NCBI RefSeq assembly: GCF_019049675.1
Contig: NZ_JAFMOW010000065.1
Coordinates: 62,001-126,000 of the forward strand
Length of the DNA: 64,000 nucleotides
DNA from: Rahnella bonaserana
GTDB taxonomy: Bacteria > Pseudomonadota > Gammaproteobacteria > Enterobacterales > Enterobacteriaceae
Reading direction: 5' to 3'
Below the pieces are notes generated by a model that did no database searches, was not told where the DNA came from, and worked only from the letters and a program-made list of their open reading frames with translations. Numbering within the stretch: the stretch's first letter is position 1; the number at the start of each line of letters is the position of its first letter. The translations under genes and the position numbers were made by a program. Of the stretch, positions 26,421 through 34,704 are shown piece after piece.

Positions 26421-26436
26421 ACTTTCGAATGAAAGT
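26421..26436. promoter_or_regulatory. Palindrome ACTTTC-GAAT-GAAAGT upstream of the ybiU-like gene
   Basis: A perfect inverted repeat 51 bases before the start, followed by another imperfect palindrome (GAAATAATCATTTC, about 26452-26465). It is a candidate operator for an unidentified regulator. Confidence 0.4.
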
Positions 26437-26486
26437 CATTTAATATTCGTACGAAATAATCATTTCAGCAACCTGCCGGAGGTTTT

Positions 26487-27752
26487 ATGGATAACAGATT
26501 TACGTCAACGACATTACCTGTTGATTATAAAAAGAATATTATCGAGATGAAAAAACAACTCCGCGCACAGATTGGCGATGTTGAAGGACTCTTCCGTCAG
26601 GTATGCGAAAAAATTGAAACGGAGATCGCCGCAGCACGGGCGGAGGAGGCAGCGAACGGGACTGCATGGCCACAAATTAGCTGGGCAGCACTGGCGGAAG
26701 GCCGGGTTTCTGATGCGCAAATTGCTCAGGTGAAACGCCGCGGCTGTCTGGTGGTCCGGCAGACATTTGACCGCGATGACGCACTGGCGATGGATAAATC
26801 CATGCTGCATTACCTCGATGCTAACCATTTCGATGAGGTCTACCGCGGGCCGGGGGATAATTTCTTCGGGTCGCTTGAAGCTTCCCGGCCTGAAATTTAT
26901 CCGATCTACTGGTCTCACGCGCAAATGGAAGCCAGACAGAGCCAGGAAATCGGCACGGTTCAGTCATTTTTAAACCGTCTCTGGAAGTTCGGCGACCATC
27001 AGGGCGCATGGTTTAATCCTGACGTAAATATTATCTATCCGGACAGGATCCGCAGGCGTCTTCCGGGCACCACTTCTAAGGGGCTGGGCGCGCATACCGA
27101 TTCCGGCGCGTTAGAACGCTGGCTGTTACCGGCGTATCAGAAAGTCTTCCGCAAGATTTTCACCAACCGTTTTGAGGAATACGATCCATGGGATGCGGCT
27201 TTCAGACCCGACGTCAATGAATACGATGTGGAAAACACGACGAAATGCTCAGCGTTCCGGACATTCCAGGGCTGGACTGCGCTATCTGATATGCAAACCG
27301 GACAGGGCTTGCTGCACGTTGTTCCGGTGCCTGAGGCGATGGCGTATGTGCTGCTGCGTCCGCTGCTTGATGATGTGCCGCAAGATGAACTCTGTGGCGT
27401 TGCGCCTGGCCGCGTTTTACCTGTTTCAGAAAAATGGCATCCGCATCTGATTAAAGGCCTGTGCAGTATTCCGGAACTTCAGGCGGGCGACTCGGTATGG
27501 TGGCATTGTGACGTCATTCATTCCGTCGCGCCGGTTGAAGATCAGCAAGGATGGGGAAATGTGATGTACATTCCAGCCGCGCCGCTGTGCGAAAAGAATG
27601 TCGCTTATGCCCGTAAGGTACACGAAGCGCTGAAGACAGGCGCTTCACCCGCGGATTTCCCCCGCGAAAACTATGAAGCAAACTGGACAGGCCGATTCCT
27701 TGAACGAGATCTCAACGCTAACGGACGGCTGGGCGTAGGGCTGAAGAAGTAA
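26487..27752 (+). CDS. DUF1479 (YbiU-like) protein
   Basis: A 421-residue cytoplasmic protein of the DUF1479 family, which has a double-stranded beta-helix fold like Fe(II)/2-oxoglutarate dioxygenases. Length matches E. coli YbiU. Possible metal ligands are the His and Asp of GLGAHTDSGALERW near residue 200 and a His in WWHCDVIHSVAP near residue 340. The reaction is not known. GGAGG lies upstream of the ATG. It stands alone, with palindromes in its promoter region and a terminator after it. Confidence 0.88.
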   Translation: MDNRFTSTTLPVDYKKNIIEMKKQLRAQIGDVEGLFRQVCEKIETEIAAARAEEAANGTAWPQISWAALAEGRVSDAQIAQVKRRGCLVVRQTFDRDDALAMDKSMLHYLDANHFDEVYRGPGDNFFGSLEASRPEIYPIYWSHAQMEARQSQEIGTVQSFLNRLWKFGDHQGAWFNPDVNIIYPDRIRRRLPGTTSKGLGAHTDSGALERWLLPAYQKVFRKIFTNRFEEYDPWDAAFRPDVNEYDVENTTKCSAFRTFQGWTALSDMQTGQGLLHVVPVPEAMAYVLLRPLLDDVPQDELCGVAPGRVLPVSEKWHPHLIKGLCSIPELQAGDSVWWHCDVIHSVAPVEDQQGWGNVMYIPAAPLCEKNVAYARKVHEALKTGASPADFPRENYEANWTGRFLERDLNANGRLGVGLKK

Positions 27753-27788
27753 CTCCGCGGCTACGTTTTCAGTAATGCATAAAACAAT

Positions 27789-27818
27789 AAGCCCCGAAAA
27801 TTAACCGGGGCTTTTACT
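27789..27818 (+). terminator. Rho-independent terminator after the DUF1479 gene
   Basis: AAGCCCCG/CGGGGCTT stem followed by TTACTTT. Confidence 0.82.
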
Positions 27819-27846
27819 TTCTCATCCGGCAAAATCATAAAACACG

Positions 27847-28002
27847 TTAGCACTGAAAATAACGTTGGATTAATTGCACAAGGAAAGCCATAAACAAGCC
27901 AAACCACAAGATTTTGATAAACCAGCGAGCGTACCGCCAGAGATAGCGTTCCCTTTCATTAGCTTTTTGAATGGCTTTATCCAGTTCGTCTTCTGTCATC
28001 AT
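27847..28002 (-). CDS. Small membrane protein, 51 residues, unknown
   Basis: A small open frame on the minus strand reads MMTEDELDKAIQKANERERY and continues with an amphipathic helix, then a single membrane helix (about residues 27-46, rich in F, L, W), ending RYFQC. Two adjacent ATG codons are possible; AGAGCAGG lies upstream. It follows the membrane-protein gene at 28018 after 15 bases, so the two are probably co-transcribed. I do not recognise it. The acidic N-terminus and one helix resemble many stress-related small inner-membrane proteins, but no function is implied. Confidence 0.6.
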   Translation of the reverse strand: MMTEDELDKAIQKANERERYLWRYARWFIKILWFGLFMAFLVQLIQRYFQC

Positions 28003-28017
28003 CCTGCTCTTGCTGTA

Positions 28018-28341
28018 TCAGGTATTTGAATCTTCTACTATCCTGATATTCATCCGTTTAATACGTGAGTAAATCCACAATCCCAGGCAAATAAATGTTC
28101 CAAAGAATAGCGTGAACACTTGTGACATTAAGCAGGCGAGGACCGGCGCGGTGATAAACGCTGTAATGCCATAGACGTATTCGCCATTCAGTAAAATCAC
28201 GTCATACCCAAAAGCCCCCATAATTCCCATCAGCAAACCCACAGGTAAGGCTGCAAACAGCATGCCGACAGACACCAATTTATAGACAGTCCCGGCGGTG
28301 ATTTTTCGGATTTCTATTGTTCTTATCTGTACTGCGTTCAT
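28018..28341 (-). CDS. Inner-membrane protein of unknown function
   Basis: A 107-residue protein with two or three predicted membrane segments (about residues 19-45, 55-75 and 75-93) and basic ends. I cannot assign a family. A short upstream region before the ATG at 28341 contains GGGATGAGAG. It forms a likely two-gene unit with the 51-residue protein downstream. Confidence 0.65.
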   Translation of the reverse strand: MNAVQIRTIEIRKITAGTVYKLVSVGMLFAALPVGLLMGIMGAFGYDVILLNGEYVYGITAFITAPVLACLMSQVFTLFFGTFICLGLWIYSRIKRMNIRIVEDSNT

Positions 28342-28479
28342 CTCTCATCCCTGTCAGTTTTTTATTGTTAGCAAAAGATAATGTTACACCTCGTGGTGAA
28401 AAAATAAACTTCATATTCAACACATTGAGCGATGAATTCATGTAAGTTATTTCTGAACGCCATCAAAAAGGAGATAAAA

Positions 28480-28953
28480 ATGCCCGTCAGACTCGCCTGC
28501 CCCGATGAAGCGGAAATACTCTGGGAAATCAGAAATCTGGCTATCCGCCACGGATGTAAAAATACCTATGGCGCTGACATTGTGATGGCGTGGACGCCGG
28601 AACAGATGCCGCCCGGTTACCGTAAAGCCATTGCTGAGAATCCTTTTTTTGTGGCTGAAGCGCCCGGCCCCGGCACACCCGCTGCAACGGGTTATCTCGA
28701 CCTGAAAAATGGCAGCGTTGAGGCGATATTCACCTTGCCAGAATTCGAAGGAAAAGGACTCGCCACGCAAATTCTCAATACACTAAAAACCGAAGCAAAA
28801 TCGCGGGGGTTTAAAGAGATTATCCTGTCATCCACGCCCAATGCTTTTGAGTTTTATAAGAGGAACGGATTCAGACTGGTGAAAGAGAGTCTGTACCGGT
28901 CTGAAATGGCGAATGCCGATTTGCGTTGCATGGATATGAAATGCACGCTCTGA
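28480..28953 (+). CDS. GNAT-family N-acetyltransferase
   Basis: A 157-residue GNAT protein that would transfer an acetyl group from acetyl-CoA to an amine. Motif A is visible as VEAIFTLPEFEGKGLATQIL, including the pyrophosphate loop EGKGLA, and motif B as SSTPNAFEFYKRNGFR with the conserved Tyr. ATG 28480 follows AAGGAGAT; the longer frame from 28432 is not supported. The substrate is unknown. It is convergent to aroG. Confidence 0.85.
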   Translation: MPVRLACPDEAEILWEIRNLAIRHGCKNTYGADIVMAWTPEQMPPGYRKAIAENPFFVAEAPGPGTPAATGYLDLKNGSVEAIFTLPEFEGKGLATQILNTLKTEAKSRGFKEIILSSTPNAFEFYKRNGFRLVKESLYRSEMANADLRCMDMKCTL

Positions 28954-28982
28954 ACATATTCAGGTAATAAAAAGTTCAGGTA

Positions 28983-29010
28983 ATAAAAAGCCCCGCAAAA
29001 GCGGGGCTCA
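28983..29010 (-). terminator. Rho-independent terminator of aroG
   Basis: Minus strand: AGCCCCGC-TTTT-GCGGGGCT followed by TTTTATT. The adjacent sequence TTCAGGTAATAAAAAG is present twice in tandem. Confidence 0.9.
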
Positions 29011-29034
29011 GAAAGATGTGCTGGCGTTAAAGAA

Positions 29035-30087
29035 TTACCCGCGACGCGCTTTAACGGCGTTCGCGAGATTACGCAGCAGCACTTCGGTATCTTCCCAACC
29101 GATGCAGGCATCGGTCACGCTCTGGCCGTAAACCAGTGGCTCGCCGCTGTCGAGGCTCTGGTTACCTTCAACCAGATGGCTCTCAACCATCACGCCCATG
29201 ACTGCCTGTTCACCGCCAGCAATCTGCCCGCAGACGTCTTCACAAACTTCCATCTGCTTTTTGAATTGCTTGCTGCTGTTTGCATGGCTGAAGTCGATCA
29301 TGATACGGGCTGGCAGACCGCCCTTTTTCAGACCTTCTTTCACTTCAAGCACATCCTGAGCGCTGTAGTTTGGCTTTTTGCCGCCGCGCAGAATGATATG
29401 GCAGTCGTTATTCCCGCTGGTATTCACGATGGCAGAGTGGCCCCATTTGGTCACAGACAGGAAGCAATGCGGTGCGCCTGCGGCGTTAATGGCGTCGATA
29501 GCCACTTTGATGGTGCCGTCGGTACCATTTTTGAAACCGACCGGGCAGGATAAACCGGAGGAAAGCTCACGGTGAACCTGAGATTCCGTGGTACGCGCAC
29601 CGATTGCACCCCAGCTCATTAAATCCGCCAGATATTGTGGCGTAATCATGTCGAGGAACTCGCCTGCGGCAGGCAAACCGGTATCGTTAATATCAAGTAA
29701 CAATTTGCGGGCAATGCGCAAACCGTCGTTAATCTGGTAGCTGTTGTTCATGTGCGGGTCATTGATCAGCCCCTTCCAGCCCACCGTAGTACGCGGTTTT
29801 TCAAAATAAACACGCATCACCACTTCCAGCTCACCCTGCAATTCTTCACGCATTTTGAGCAGACGTGCGGCATATTCTTTTGCCGCTTTAGGATCATTAA
29901 TAGAGCAAGGACCAATGACAACAAGAAGACGATCATCGTTGCCTTTCAGGATCTTATGAATGGCATTACGAGCCTGAGAAACTGTTTTTGCCGCTTTGTC
30001 AGTGGCGGGAAATTTTTCGAGCAGGGCAACCGGAGGTAAAAGTTCTTTGATTTCTTTGATACGTAAATCGTCGTTTTGATAATTCAT
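29035..30087 (-). CDS. aroG: DAHP synthase, Phe-sensitive, AroG
   Basis: Condenses phosphoenolpyruvate and erythrose 4-phosphate to DAHP, the entry to aromatic amino-acid synthesis. The 350-residue class I enzyme has GPCSINDPKAAKEYA near residue 65, KPRTTVGWKGLINDP near residue 97, GARTTESQVHRELSSG near residue 165 and the metal ligand region IMIDFSHANSSK near residue 265. Overall it matches AroG best, and its neighbour ybgS agrees. A perfect TyrR box lies upstream. Confidence 0.96.
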   Translation of the reverse strand: MNYQNDDLRIKEIKELLPPVALLEKFPATDKAAKTVSQARNAIHKILKGNDDRLLVVIGPCSINDPKAAKEYAARLLKMREELQGELEVVMRVYFEKPRTTVGWKGLINDPHMNNSYQINDGLRIARKLLLDINDTGLPAAGEFLDMITPQYLADLMSWGAIGARTTESQVHRELSSGLSCPVGFKNGTDGTIKVAIDAINAAGAPHCFLSVTKWGHSAIVNTSGNNDCHIILRGGKKPNYSAQDVLEVKEGLKKGGLPARIMIDFSHANSSKQFKKQMEVCEDVCGQIAGGEQAVMGVMVESHLVEGNQSLDSGEPLVYGQSVTDACIGWEDTEVLLRNLANAVKARRG

Positions 30088-30163
30088 AACAGTTCCATTC
30101 GGGTGTTCATAAGAGACAAAGCGAAACGCTGACCGCGTTCAATCTAGCCGTAATGGGGGTCAG

Positions 30164-30181
30164 TGTAAACCTGCTTTTACA
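30164..30181. promoter_or_regulatory. TyrR box upstream of aroG
   Basis: TGTAAA and TTTACA are separated by six bases, a perfect strong TyrR box, 77 bases upstream of the aroG start. E. coli aroG is repressed by TyrR. Confidence 0.85.
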
Positions 30182-30288
30182 CTTACGATTAGTCTCATTT
30201 TGATTTAGGACATAATTTATTTAGCTAGGCTTTAAGCAGACACATGAAACACGACCACGGACCTTTCTGAAACAATGGAGATGAAATT

Positions 30289-30618
30289 ATGAAAAAGCTC
30301 GCAATCATGTTACTGACTGCCACTATGGCTCTGACAACGGGCGCGGCCTTTGCTGCCGGTGAAACCTCGGCTGGTGATAACAACGGTCAGGCCAATCAGT
30401 CCGGTTCACCTGGCTCAATTCAGAATATGGCACCTAAAAGTGTTGATAATGACCAGATTAACAACACGAACAAGCCAGCAGATGAAGTGAATACCAAAAC
30501 AGATACCACTCAGCATCACATGAGTAAGGACAAACAGCACAAGAAAGCGATGTGCAAAGACGGTCGTTGTCCTGACCAGGCACCTGGAACCACGCAATCA
30601 AAAGAAACCGGTAAATAA
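30289..30618 (+). CDS. ybgS: YbgS-like exported protein
   Basis: A 109-residue secreted protein with signal peptide MKKLAIMLLTATMALTTGAA (cleavage near AFA-AG). The mature part is Asn-, Gln- and Asp-rich, low in order, with one conserved MCKDGRCPD motif that E. coli YbgS also has. Position between aroG and zitB is the same as in E. coli. The function is unknown; the two Cys could form a disulfide in the periplasm. Confidence 0.85.
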   Translation: MKKLAIMLLTATMALTTGAAFAAGETSAGDNNGQANQSGSPGSIQNMAPKSVDNDQINNTNKPADEVNTKTDTTQHHMSKDKQHKKAMCKDGRCPDQAPGTTQSKETGK

Positions 30619-30745
30619 ATACGCCGGTAGTCTCTCGCTCAGGAGGAACTTCGGTTCCTCCTTATTCCTGAACTTCCCTTTCTTGCAACGTCATCTGATT
30701 ACGCTATTGTGATCGTCTCTGTTCATCATCTTTGTGAATATAACT

Positions 30746-31699
30746 ATGTCTTCTAACCTGTTACCGCAGGATAAAAATAGCCGCCGTCTGTTGCTGGCTT
30801 TCCTTGTAACTGTTGTTTTTATGGTTGCGGAAGTCATTGGCGGGCTGATTTCCGGCTCTCTGGCGTTGCTGGCGGATGCCGGTCATATGCTGACGGATGC
30901 TGCTGCATTGCTGGTAGCTTTAATGGCGGTACGTTTTGCGAAACGTAAGCCGAACTCACGTCATACTTTCGGATATCTGCGCCTGACCACCATGGCGGCT
31001 TTTGTTAATGCCGCCGCGCTGTTGGTAATAGTGGTGCTGATTGTCTGGGAAGCTATTGCACGTTTCTTTAATCCACAGCCGGTGATGGGCACCACGATGC
31101 TGGTTATCGCAATCGCCGGGCTGTTTGCCAATATTCTGGCGTTCTGGTTACTGCATCAGGGGCAGGAAAAGGCCAACATTAACGTGCGCGCTGCGGCACT
31201 GCATGTGCTGGGGGATTTGCTGGGCTCAATAGGTGCGGTGGCTGCAGCACTGATCATCATGTATACCGGCTGGACACCCATCGACCCGATTCTGTCGGTG
31301 CTGGTTTCCTGTCTGGTGCTGAACAATGCCTGGCGGCTGCTGCGTGAAAGCTTTCATGAGCTGCTCGAAGGTACGCCGGAGGAAATTGATATCGATAAAT
31401 TGCGCCGCGATTTGTCGATGAGTATTCCTGAAGTCCGCAATGTTCATCACGTCCATGTCTGGCAGATTGGCGAACAGAGGCTGATGACGTTGCATGTGCA
31501 GGTGGTGCCACCGCACGATCACGATGCGCTGTTAGACCGAATTCAGCATCATTTGCGGGAGAAATGCAGTATTGGCCATGCGACTATCCAGATGGAATAT
31601 GGTCGCTGTGAATCTCCAGACTGCGAGATAAATGAAATTCCGACGGCCAGCGCCGGGCACGACCATCACGGGCACAGCCACGCACATCATCACCACTGA
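30746..31699 (+). CDS. zitB: Zinc transporter ZitB (cation diffusion facilitator)
   Basis: Inner-membrane Zn(II)/H+ antiporter that exports zinc; 317 residues with six membrane helices. The metal site motifs are visible in helices 2 and 5: [15 protein letters not shown] and [11 protein letters not shown]. The cytoplasmic C-terminal domain contains [14 protein letters not shown] and ends in a His-rich tail ([11 protein letters not shown]). The N-terminal His cluster of E. coli ZitB is missing. ATG 30746 is preferred over the GTG at 30734. Confidence 0.94.
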   Translation: MSSNLLPQDKNSRRLLLAFLVTVVFMVAEVIGGLISGSLALLADAGHMLTDAAALLVALMAVRFAKRKPNSRHTFGYLRLTTMAAFVNAAALLVIVVLIVWEAIARFFNPQPVMGTTMLVIAIAGLFANILAFWLLHQGQEKANINVRAAALHVLGDLLGSIGAVAAALIIMYTGWTPIDPILSVLVSCLVLNNAWRLLRESFHELLEGTPEEIDIDKLRRDLSMSIPEVRNVHHVHVWQIGEQRLMTLHVQVVPPHDHDALLDRIQHHLREKCSIGHATIQMEYGRCESPDCEINEIPTASAGHDHHGHSHAHHHH

Positions 31700-31721
31700 T
31701 CGTTCACAAACGGCAGAAAGC

Positions 31722-31752
31722 AAAACGCCTCCGTAGTGGAGGCGTTTTAGTT
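31722..31752. terminator. Bidirectional terminator between zitB and pnuC
   Basis: AAAACGCCTCC-GTAGT-GGAGGCGTTTT has A and T runs on both sides and lies between convergent genes. Confidence 0.9.
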
Positions 31753-31762
31753 TTAAACGGAT

Positions 31763-32485
31763 TCAGACGGTTTGTAGTGGCTGCGAGCCGTTTTGCTTCG
31801 CACTTTTGATCCACAACCACGAACCGTTCAGCGCAATCAGCGTCAGCAGCACGTATTCGAGCGCCATGGCATACACGCCCTGATAGGCAAAAATCGCCAC
31901 GCTTATCACGTCAATCACCACCCACAGCAACCAGTTTTCAACGTATTTGCGCGTCATCAGCAGCATTGCCACAATCGACAGCACCATCATCGATGAATCC
32001 CAGAACGGGAAAGCATCCGGCTGCAGTTCAGGCATCTGCACGTTCAGCCCCAGCGCCTGCATCAGACTGACCGCCACCAGCGTAAGGGCGGCAAATACGC
32101 GATCAATGTTAAACGTCATCAGCAGAATACCGGCAACGCACACTGCGCCCCAGATCAGCGCCTTACGACGCGGTAACCAGCGGATCTGTAATTCGGCTTC
32201 CTGATCCGCTGTCTGACGGCTCCACGCGTACCAGCCATAAATATTGGCGGCAAAGAAGAAAATTTGCAGCAGCAGGCTGGCATAAAGCTGGATCTGGAAG
32301 AAAATGATCGCAAACAGAGTGACGTTGATCAGTCCGAATGCATAGTTGATCAGCTTTTCTTTGCTGGCATACCATATACACAGCAAACCAAAAATGGTGC
32401 CAACCGCTTCAATCCACGACAGGTCATATCCGCCTTTCCCGATAGGAATATGAACCAGAATATTGCTGGTACTGAAAAAATCCAT
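31763..32485 (-). CDS. pnuC: Nicotinamide riboside transporter PnuC
   Basis: Inner-membrane facilitator for nicotinamide riboside; 240 residues, about seven helices. Characteristic stretches are IPIGKGGYDLSWIEAVGT, FAANIYGWYAWSRQ and ELQPDAFPFWDS, and MTRKYVENWLLWVVIDVIS with the substrate-site Trp/Asn residues. Start codons GTG-ATG-ATG are adjacent; the last (32485) gives MDFF as in E. coli and the best spacing to AGGAAGGA. It lies 40 bases after nadA and is probably co-transcribed with it for NAD supply. Confidence 0.95.
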   Translation of the reverse strand: MDFFSTSNILVHIPIGKGGYDLSWIEAVGTIFGLLCIWYASKEKLINYAFGLINVTLFAIIFFQIQLYASLLLQIFFFAANIYGWYAWSRQTADQEAELQIRWLPRRKALIWGAVCVAGILLMTFNIDRVFAALTLVAVSLMQALGLNVQMPELQPDAFPFWDSSMMVLSIVAMLLMTRKYVENWLLWVVIDVISVAIFAYQGVYAMALEYVLLTLIALNGSWLWIKSAKQNGSQPLQTV

Positions 32486-32525
32486 CATCACGTCCTTCCT
32501 TTTTCGTCAGTCACATCGCTTGTGA

Positions 32526-33590
32526 TTACAGGGCTTTGGCCTGCGTGCGTAATTTAAGTTGCGCCGCAAAATCCAGCATGCGGTTCAGCGGAATCAATGA
32601 CTTCACACGCAGCGCCTCATCTACTTCTATCGCGTGTTCTGTTCCACCGTACTCCAGACCTTCTGCAATGGCTTTCAGACCGTTCATCGCCATCCACGGA
32701 CAATGCGCGCAGGTACGGCAACTTGCTCCCTCACCTGCCGTTGGCGCTTCGAATAACTCTTTATCCGGACACGCCTGTTGCATTTTGTAGAAAATTCCGC
32801 GATCGGTGGCTACGATCAGCTGTTTCTGAGGCAGCGTTTTTGCCGCCTGTATCAGCTGACTGGTGGAACCCACGGCATCGGCCATATCCACAATGGCCTG
32901 AGGAGACTCAGGATGCACCAGAACAGCGGCATTTGGATACAAACCTTTCATTCGGGTCAGGGCCTGGGTTTTAAACTCGTCATGGACGATACAGGCGCCC
33001 TGCCAGCAAAGAACATCCGCCCCTGTCTGCTTGCGAACGTAATTTCCGAGGTGACGGTCCGGTGCCCAGATGATTTTTTCACCCAGACTATCAAGATGTT
33101 CAATCAGTTCTACCGCGATGCTCGAAGTCACGACCCAATCAGCCCGGGCTTTTACCGCCGCCGAGGTATTAGCGTAGACCACTACGGTGCGATCGGGATG
33201 CTGGTCGCAAAAATCTGAGAAAGCCTGTTCCGGGCAACCCAGATCCAGCGAGCATTCCGCATTGAGTGTCGGCATCAGCACTGTTTTTTCCGGGCTGAGG
33301 ATTTTCGCCGTTTCGCCCATGAAGCGCACGCCGGCCACCAGCAGCGTGGATGCGGGATGCTGGCTGCCAAAGCGCGCCATCTCCAGCGAGTCTGCGACAA
33401 TGCCCCCGGTTTCTTCAGCAAGCGCCTGAATTTCAGGATCAGTGTAGTAATGCGCCACCATTACGGCATCACGTTCTTTCAGCAGTTTTTTGATCTTCTC
33501 TTTATAAAAGGTCTTTTCATCTGCACTCAGAACCGCGGGTTTAGGAGGAAAAGGATAAACCGTCGCATTCAGATCCAATGTTTCGCTCAT
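32526..33590 (-). CDS. nadA: Quinolinate synthase NadA
   Basis: Makes quinolinate from iminoaspartate and dihydroxyacetone phosphate in NAD synthesis, using a [4Fe-4S] cluster. The 354 residues include [20 protein letters not shown] and a C-terminal [13 protein letters not shown] motif (about residues 291-303); cluster cysteines also lie in [11 protein letters not shown] and [12 protein letters not shown] 33590 gives the same lead-in length to YPFPPKP as in E. coli. Confidence 0.95.
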   Translation of the reverse strand: MSETLDLNATVYPFPPKPAVLSADEKTFYKEKIKKLLKERDAVMVAHYYTDPEIQALAEETGGIVADSLEMARFGSQHPASTLLVAGVRFMGETAKILSPEKTVLMPTLNAECSLDLGCPEQAFSDFCDQHPDRTVVVYANTSAAVKARADWVVTSSIAVELIEHLDSLGEKIIWAPDRHLGNYVRKQTGADVLCWQGACIVHDEFKTQALTRMKGLYPNAAVLVHPESPQAIVDMADAVGSTSQLIQAAKTLPQKQLIVATDRGIFYKMQQACPDKELFEAPTAGEGASCRTCAHCPWMAMNGLKAIAEGLEYGGTEHAIEVDEALRVKSLIPLNRMLDFAAQLKLRTQAKAL

Positions 33591-33665
33591 ACTCGTCATC
33601 TCATTCAGTCAGGCAGTAGGCCTGAAAAGCCAGAAGCCGCAACAGATCCCGTCCGGAAACCCGTT

Positions 33666-33683
33666 GGTTTTGTATGCTAAACA
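33666..33683. promoter_or_regulatory. Possible NadR operator upstream of nadA
   Basis: Minus strand TGTTTA, six bases, then AAAACC; the second half-site matches the NadR palindrome (TGTTTA-N6-TAAACA) at four of six positions. The position, 76 bases before nadA, is suitable. Confidence 0.45.
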
Positions 33684-33824
33684 AAATACCGCAAAACACA
33701 GGGAAAGTCGTCCATATATTAGCCATAAGGCTAAAAATGTTTACTGCACTTAAAACAGGAGTGAGTTGAGCAAAATACAGGAAAATTGAAGATAACGATG
33801 GAAGGAGGTTTCGTGCATCACATG

Positions 33825-33852
33825 CGAAAAAAGCGCCAAAAGGCGCTTTTCT
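33825..33852 (-). terminator. Rho-independent terminator of the tRNA-Lys cluster
   Basis: Minus strand AAGCGCC-TTTT-GGCGCTT followed by TTTT, 20 bases after the last tRNA. Confidence 0.9.
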
Positions 33853-33870
33853 CTGAAAGTGTGCTTTAGA

Positions 33871-33946
33871 TGGTGGGCCGTGCTGGATTCGAACCAGCGA
33901 CCAATTGATTAAAAGTCAACTGCTCTACCAACTGAGCTAACGGCCC
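33871..33946 (-). tRNA. tRNA-Lys (UUU)
   Basis: A 76-base tRNA with encoded CCA. The acceptor arm GGGCCGT pairs with ACGGCCC, the D arm is AGCTCAGTTGGTAGAGC, the anticodon loop contains TTT (CTTTTAA), and the T arm is CTGGTTCGAATCCAG. It is the third and last gene of the cluster in transcription order. E. coli carries lysine and valine tRNAs at the same place between nadA and cpoB. Confidence 0.97.
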
Positions 33947-34015
33947 ATCTAAATGCTGGGTACTACTTTTTATTGTCGGCGTCTAAAACTATTCAGGGCG
34001 TTCACTCTAAAAGAG

Positions 34016-34148
34016 TGGTGGGCCGTGCTGGATTGACTCGGTTTCACCTCGCCCTGCGGGCAACGCTTGCGCGTTGTCGTCTCGCTTCGCTCGGCTCGAA
34101 CCATGGGTTCTCATCCTGCACTGCTTCACTACGTTTTCCACTTTAAAA
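34016..34148 (-). repeat. tRNA 3'-end fragment split by an inserted hairpin element, copy A
   Basis: Plus-strand bases 34016-34034 equal the last 19 bases of tRNA-Lys including CCA. At the T loop the match is broken by a 62-base GC-rich insert (34035-34096), and then CGAACCA resumes at 34097-34103. The insert contains hairpins AACGC-TTGC-GCGTT and GCCC-TGC-GGGC. The remainder (34104-34148) is not tRNA-like. A near-identical copy lies at 34298-34430. Confidence 0.85.
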
Positions 34149-34149
34149 G

Positions 34150-34225
34150 TGGTGGGCCGTGCTGGATTCGAACCAGCGACCAATTGATTAAAAGTCAACT
34201 GCTCTACCAACTGAGCTAACGGCCC
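34150..34225 (-). tRNA. tRNA-Lys (UUU)
   Basis: Identical to the other two 76-base tRNA-Lys genes of the cluster, with encoded CCA and TTT anticodon. It is followed directly (minus-strand sense) by the split fragment at 34016-34148. Confidence 0.97.
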
Positions 34226-34297
34226 TTCCTGAATACTTCTGTCTGCCTGCGTGTCTTGCAGTTGGTGTGCAAGCCACATGCAATAATGGTTTAGATT

Positions 34298-34430
34298 TGG
34301 TGGGCCGTGCTGGATTGACTCGGTTTCACCTCGCCCTGCGGGCAACGCTTGCGCGTTGTCGTCTCGCTTCGCTCGGCTCGAACCATTGGTTCTCATCCTG
34401 CACTGCTTCACTACATTTTCCACTTTAAAA
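34298..34430 (-). repeat. tRNA 3'-end fragment split by an inserted hairpin element, copy B
   Basis: Same structure as 34016-34148: tRNA-Lys 3' end at 34298-34316, 62-base insert at 34317-34378, CGAACCA at 34379-34385. The copies differ at only about three positions (for example ATGGG against ATTGG, and CTACG against CTACA). Each copy is fused to a following intact tRNA, so a unit of about 210 bases has been duplicated. Confidence 0.85.
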
Positions 34431-34431
34431 G

Positions 34432-34507
34432 TGGTGGGCCGTGCTGGATTCGAACCAGCGACCAATTGATTAAAAGTCAACTGCTCTACCAACTGAGCTA
34501 ACGGCCC
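34432..34507 (-). tRNA. tRNA-Lys (UUU)
   Basis: A 76-base tRNA-Lys with encoded CCA, identical to the two others. It is the first gene of the cluster in transcription order. Confidence 0.97.
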
Positions 34508-34704
34508 TTCTAAACCTACTGCATATTGCCTAAATCTCTGACAGCGTTAGCCGTTTGGAGTTGTCTGGGCAACGGCGGCATATATTACTTATTTAACTTT
34601 TCAGTGCAACTTTAATTTTCAGAAATAGTGCTAACTGATGGCGTTTCACACACTCAAGCCCAGAAAATGCACGATATGTACATTTTCCAGACCTGAATGA
34701 GGAA

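Noticed and set aside
34007-34492. 161-residue minus-strand open frame with an internal protein repeat
   Set aside because: It runs through two tRNA-Lys genes and the split tRNA fragments. The apparent protein repeat is simply the duplicated tRNA unit.
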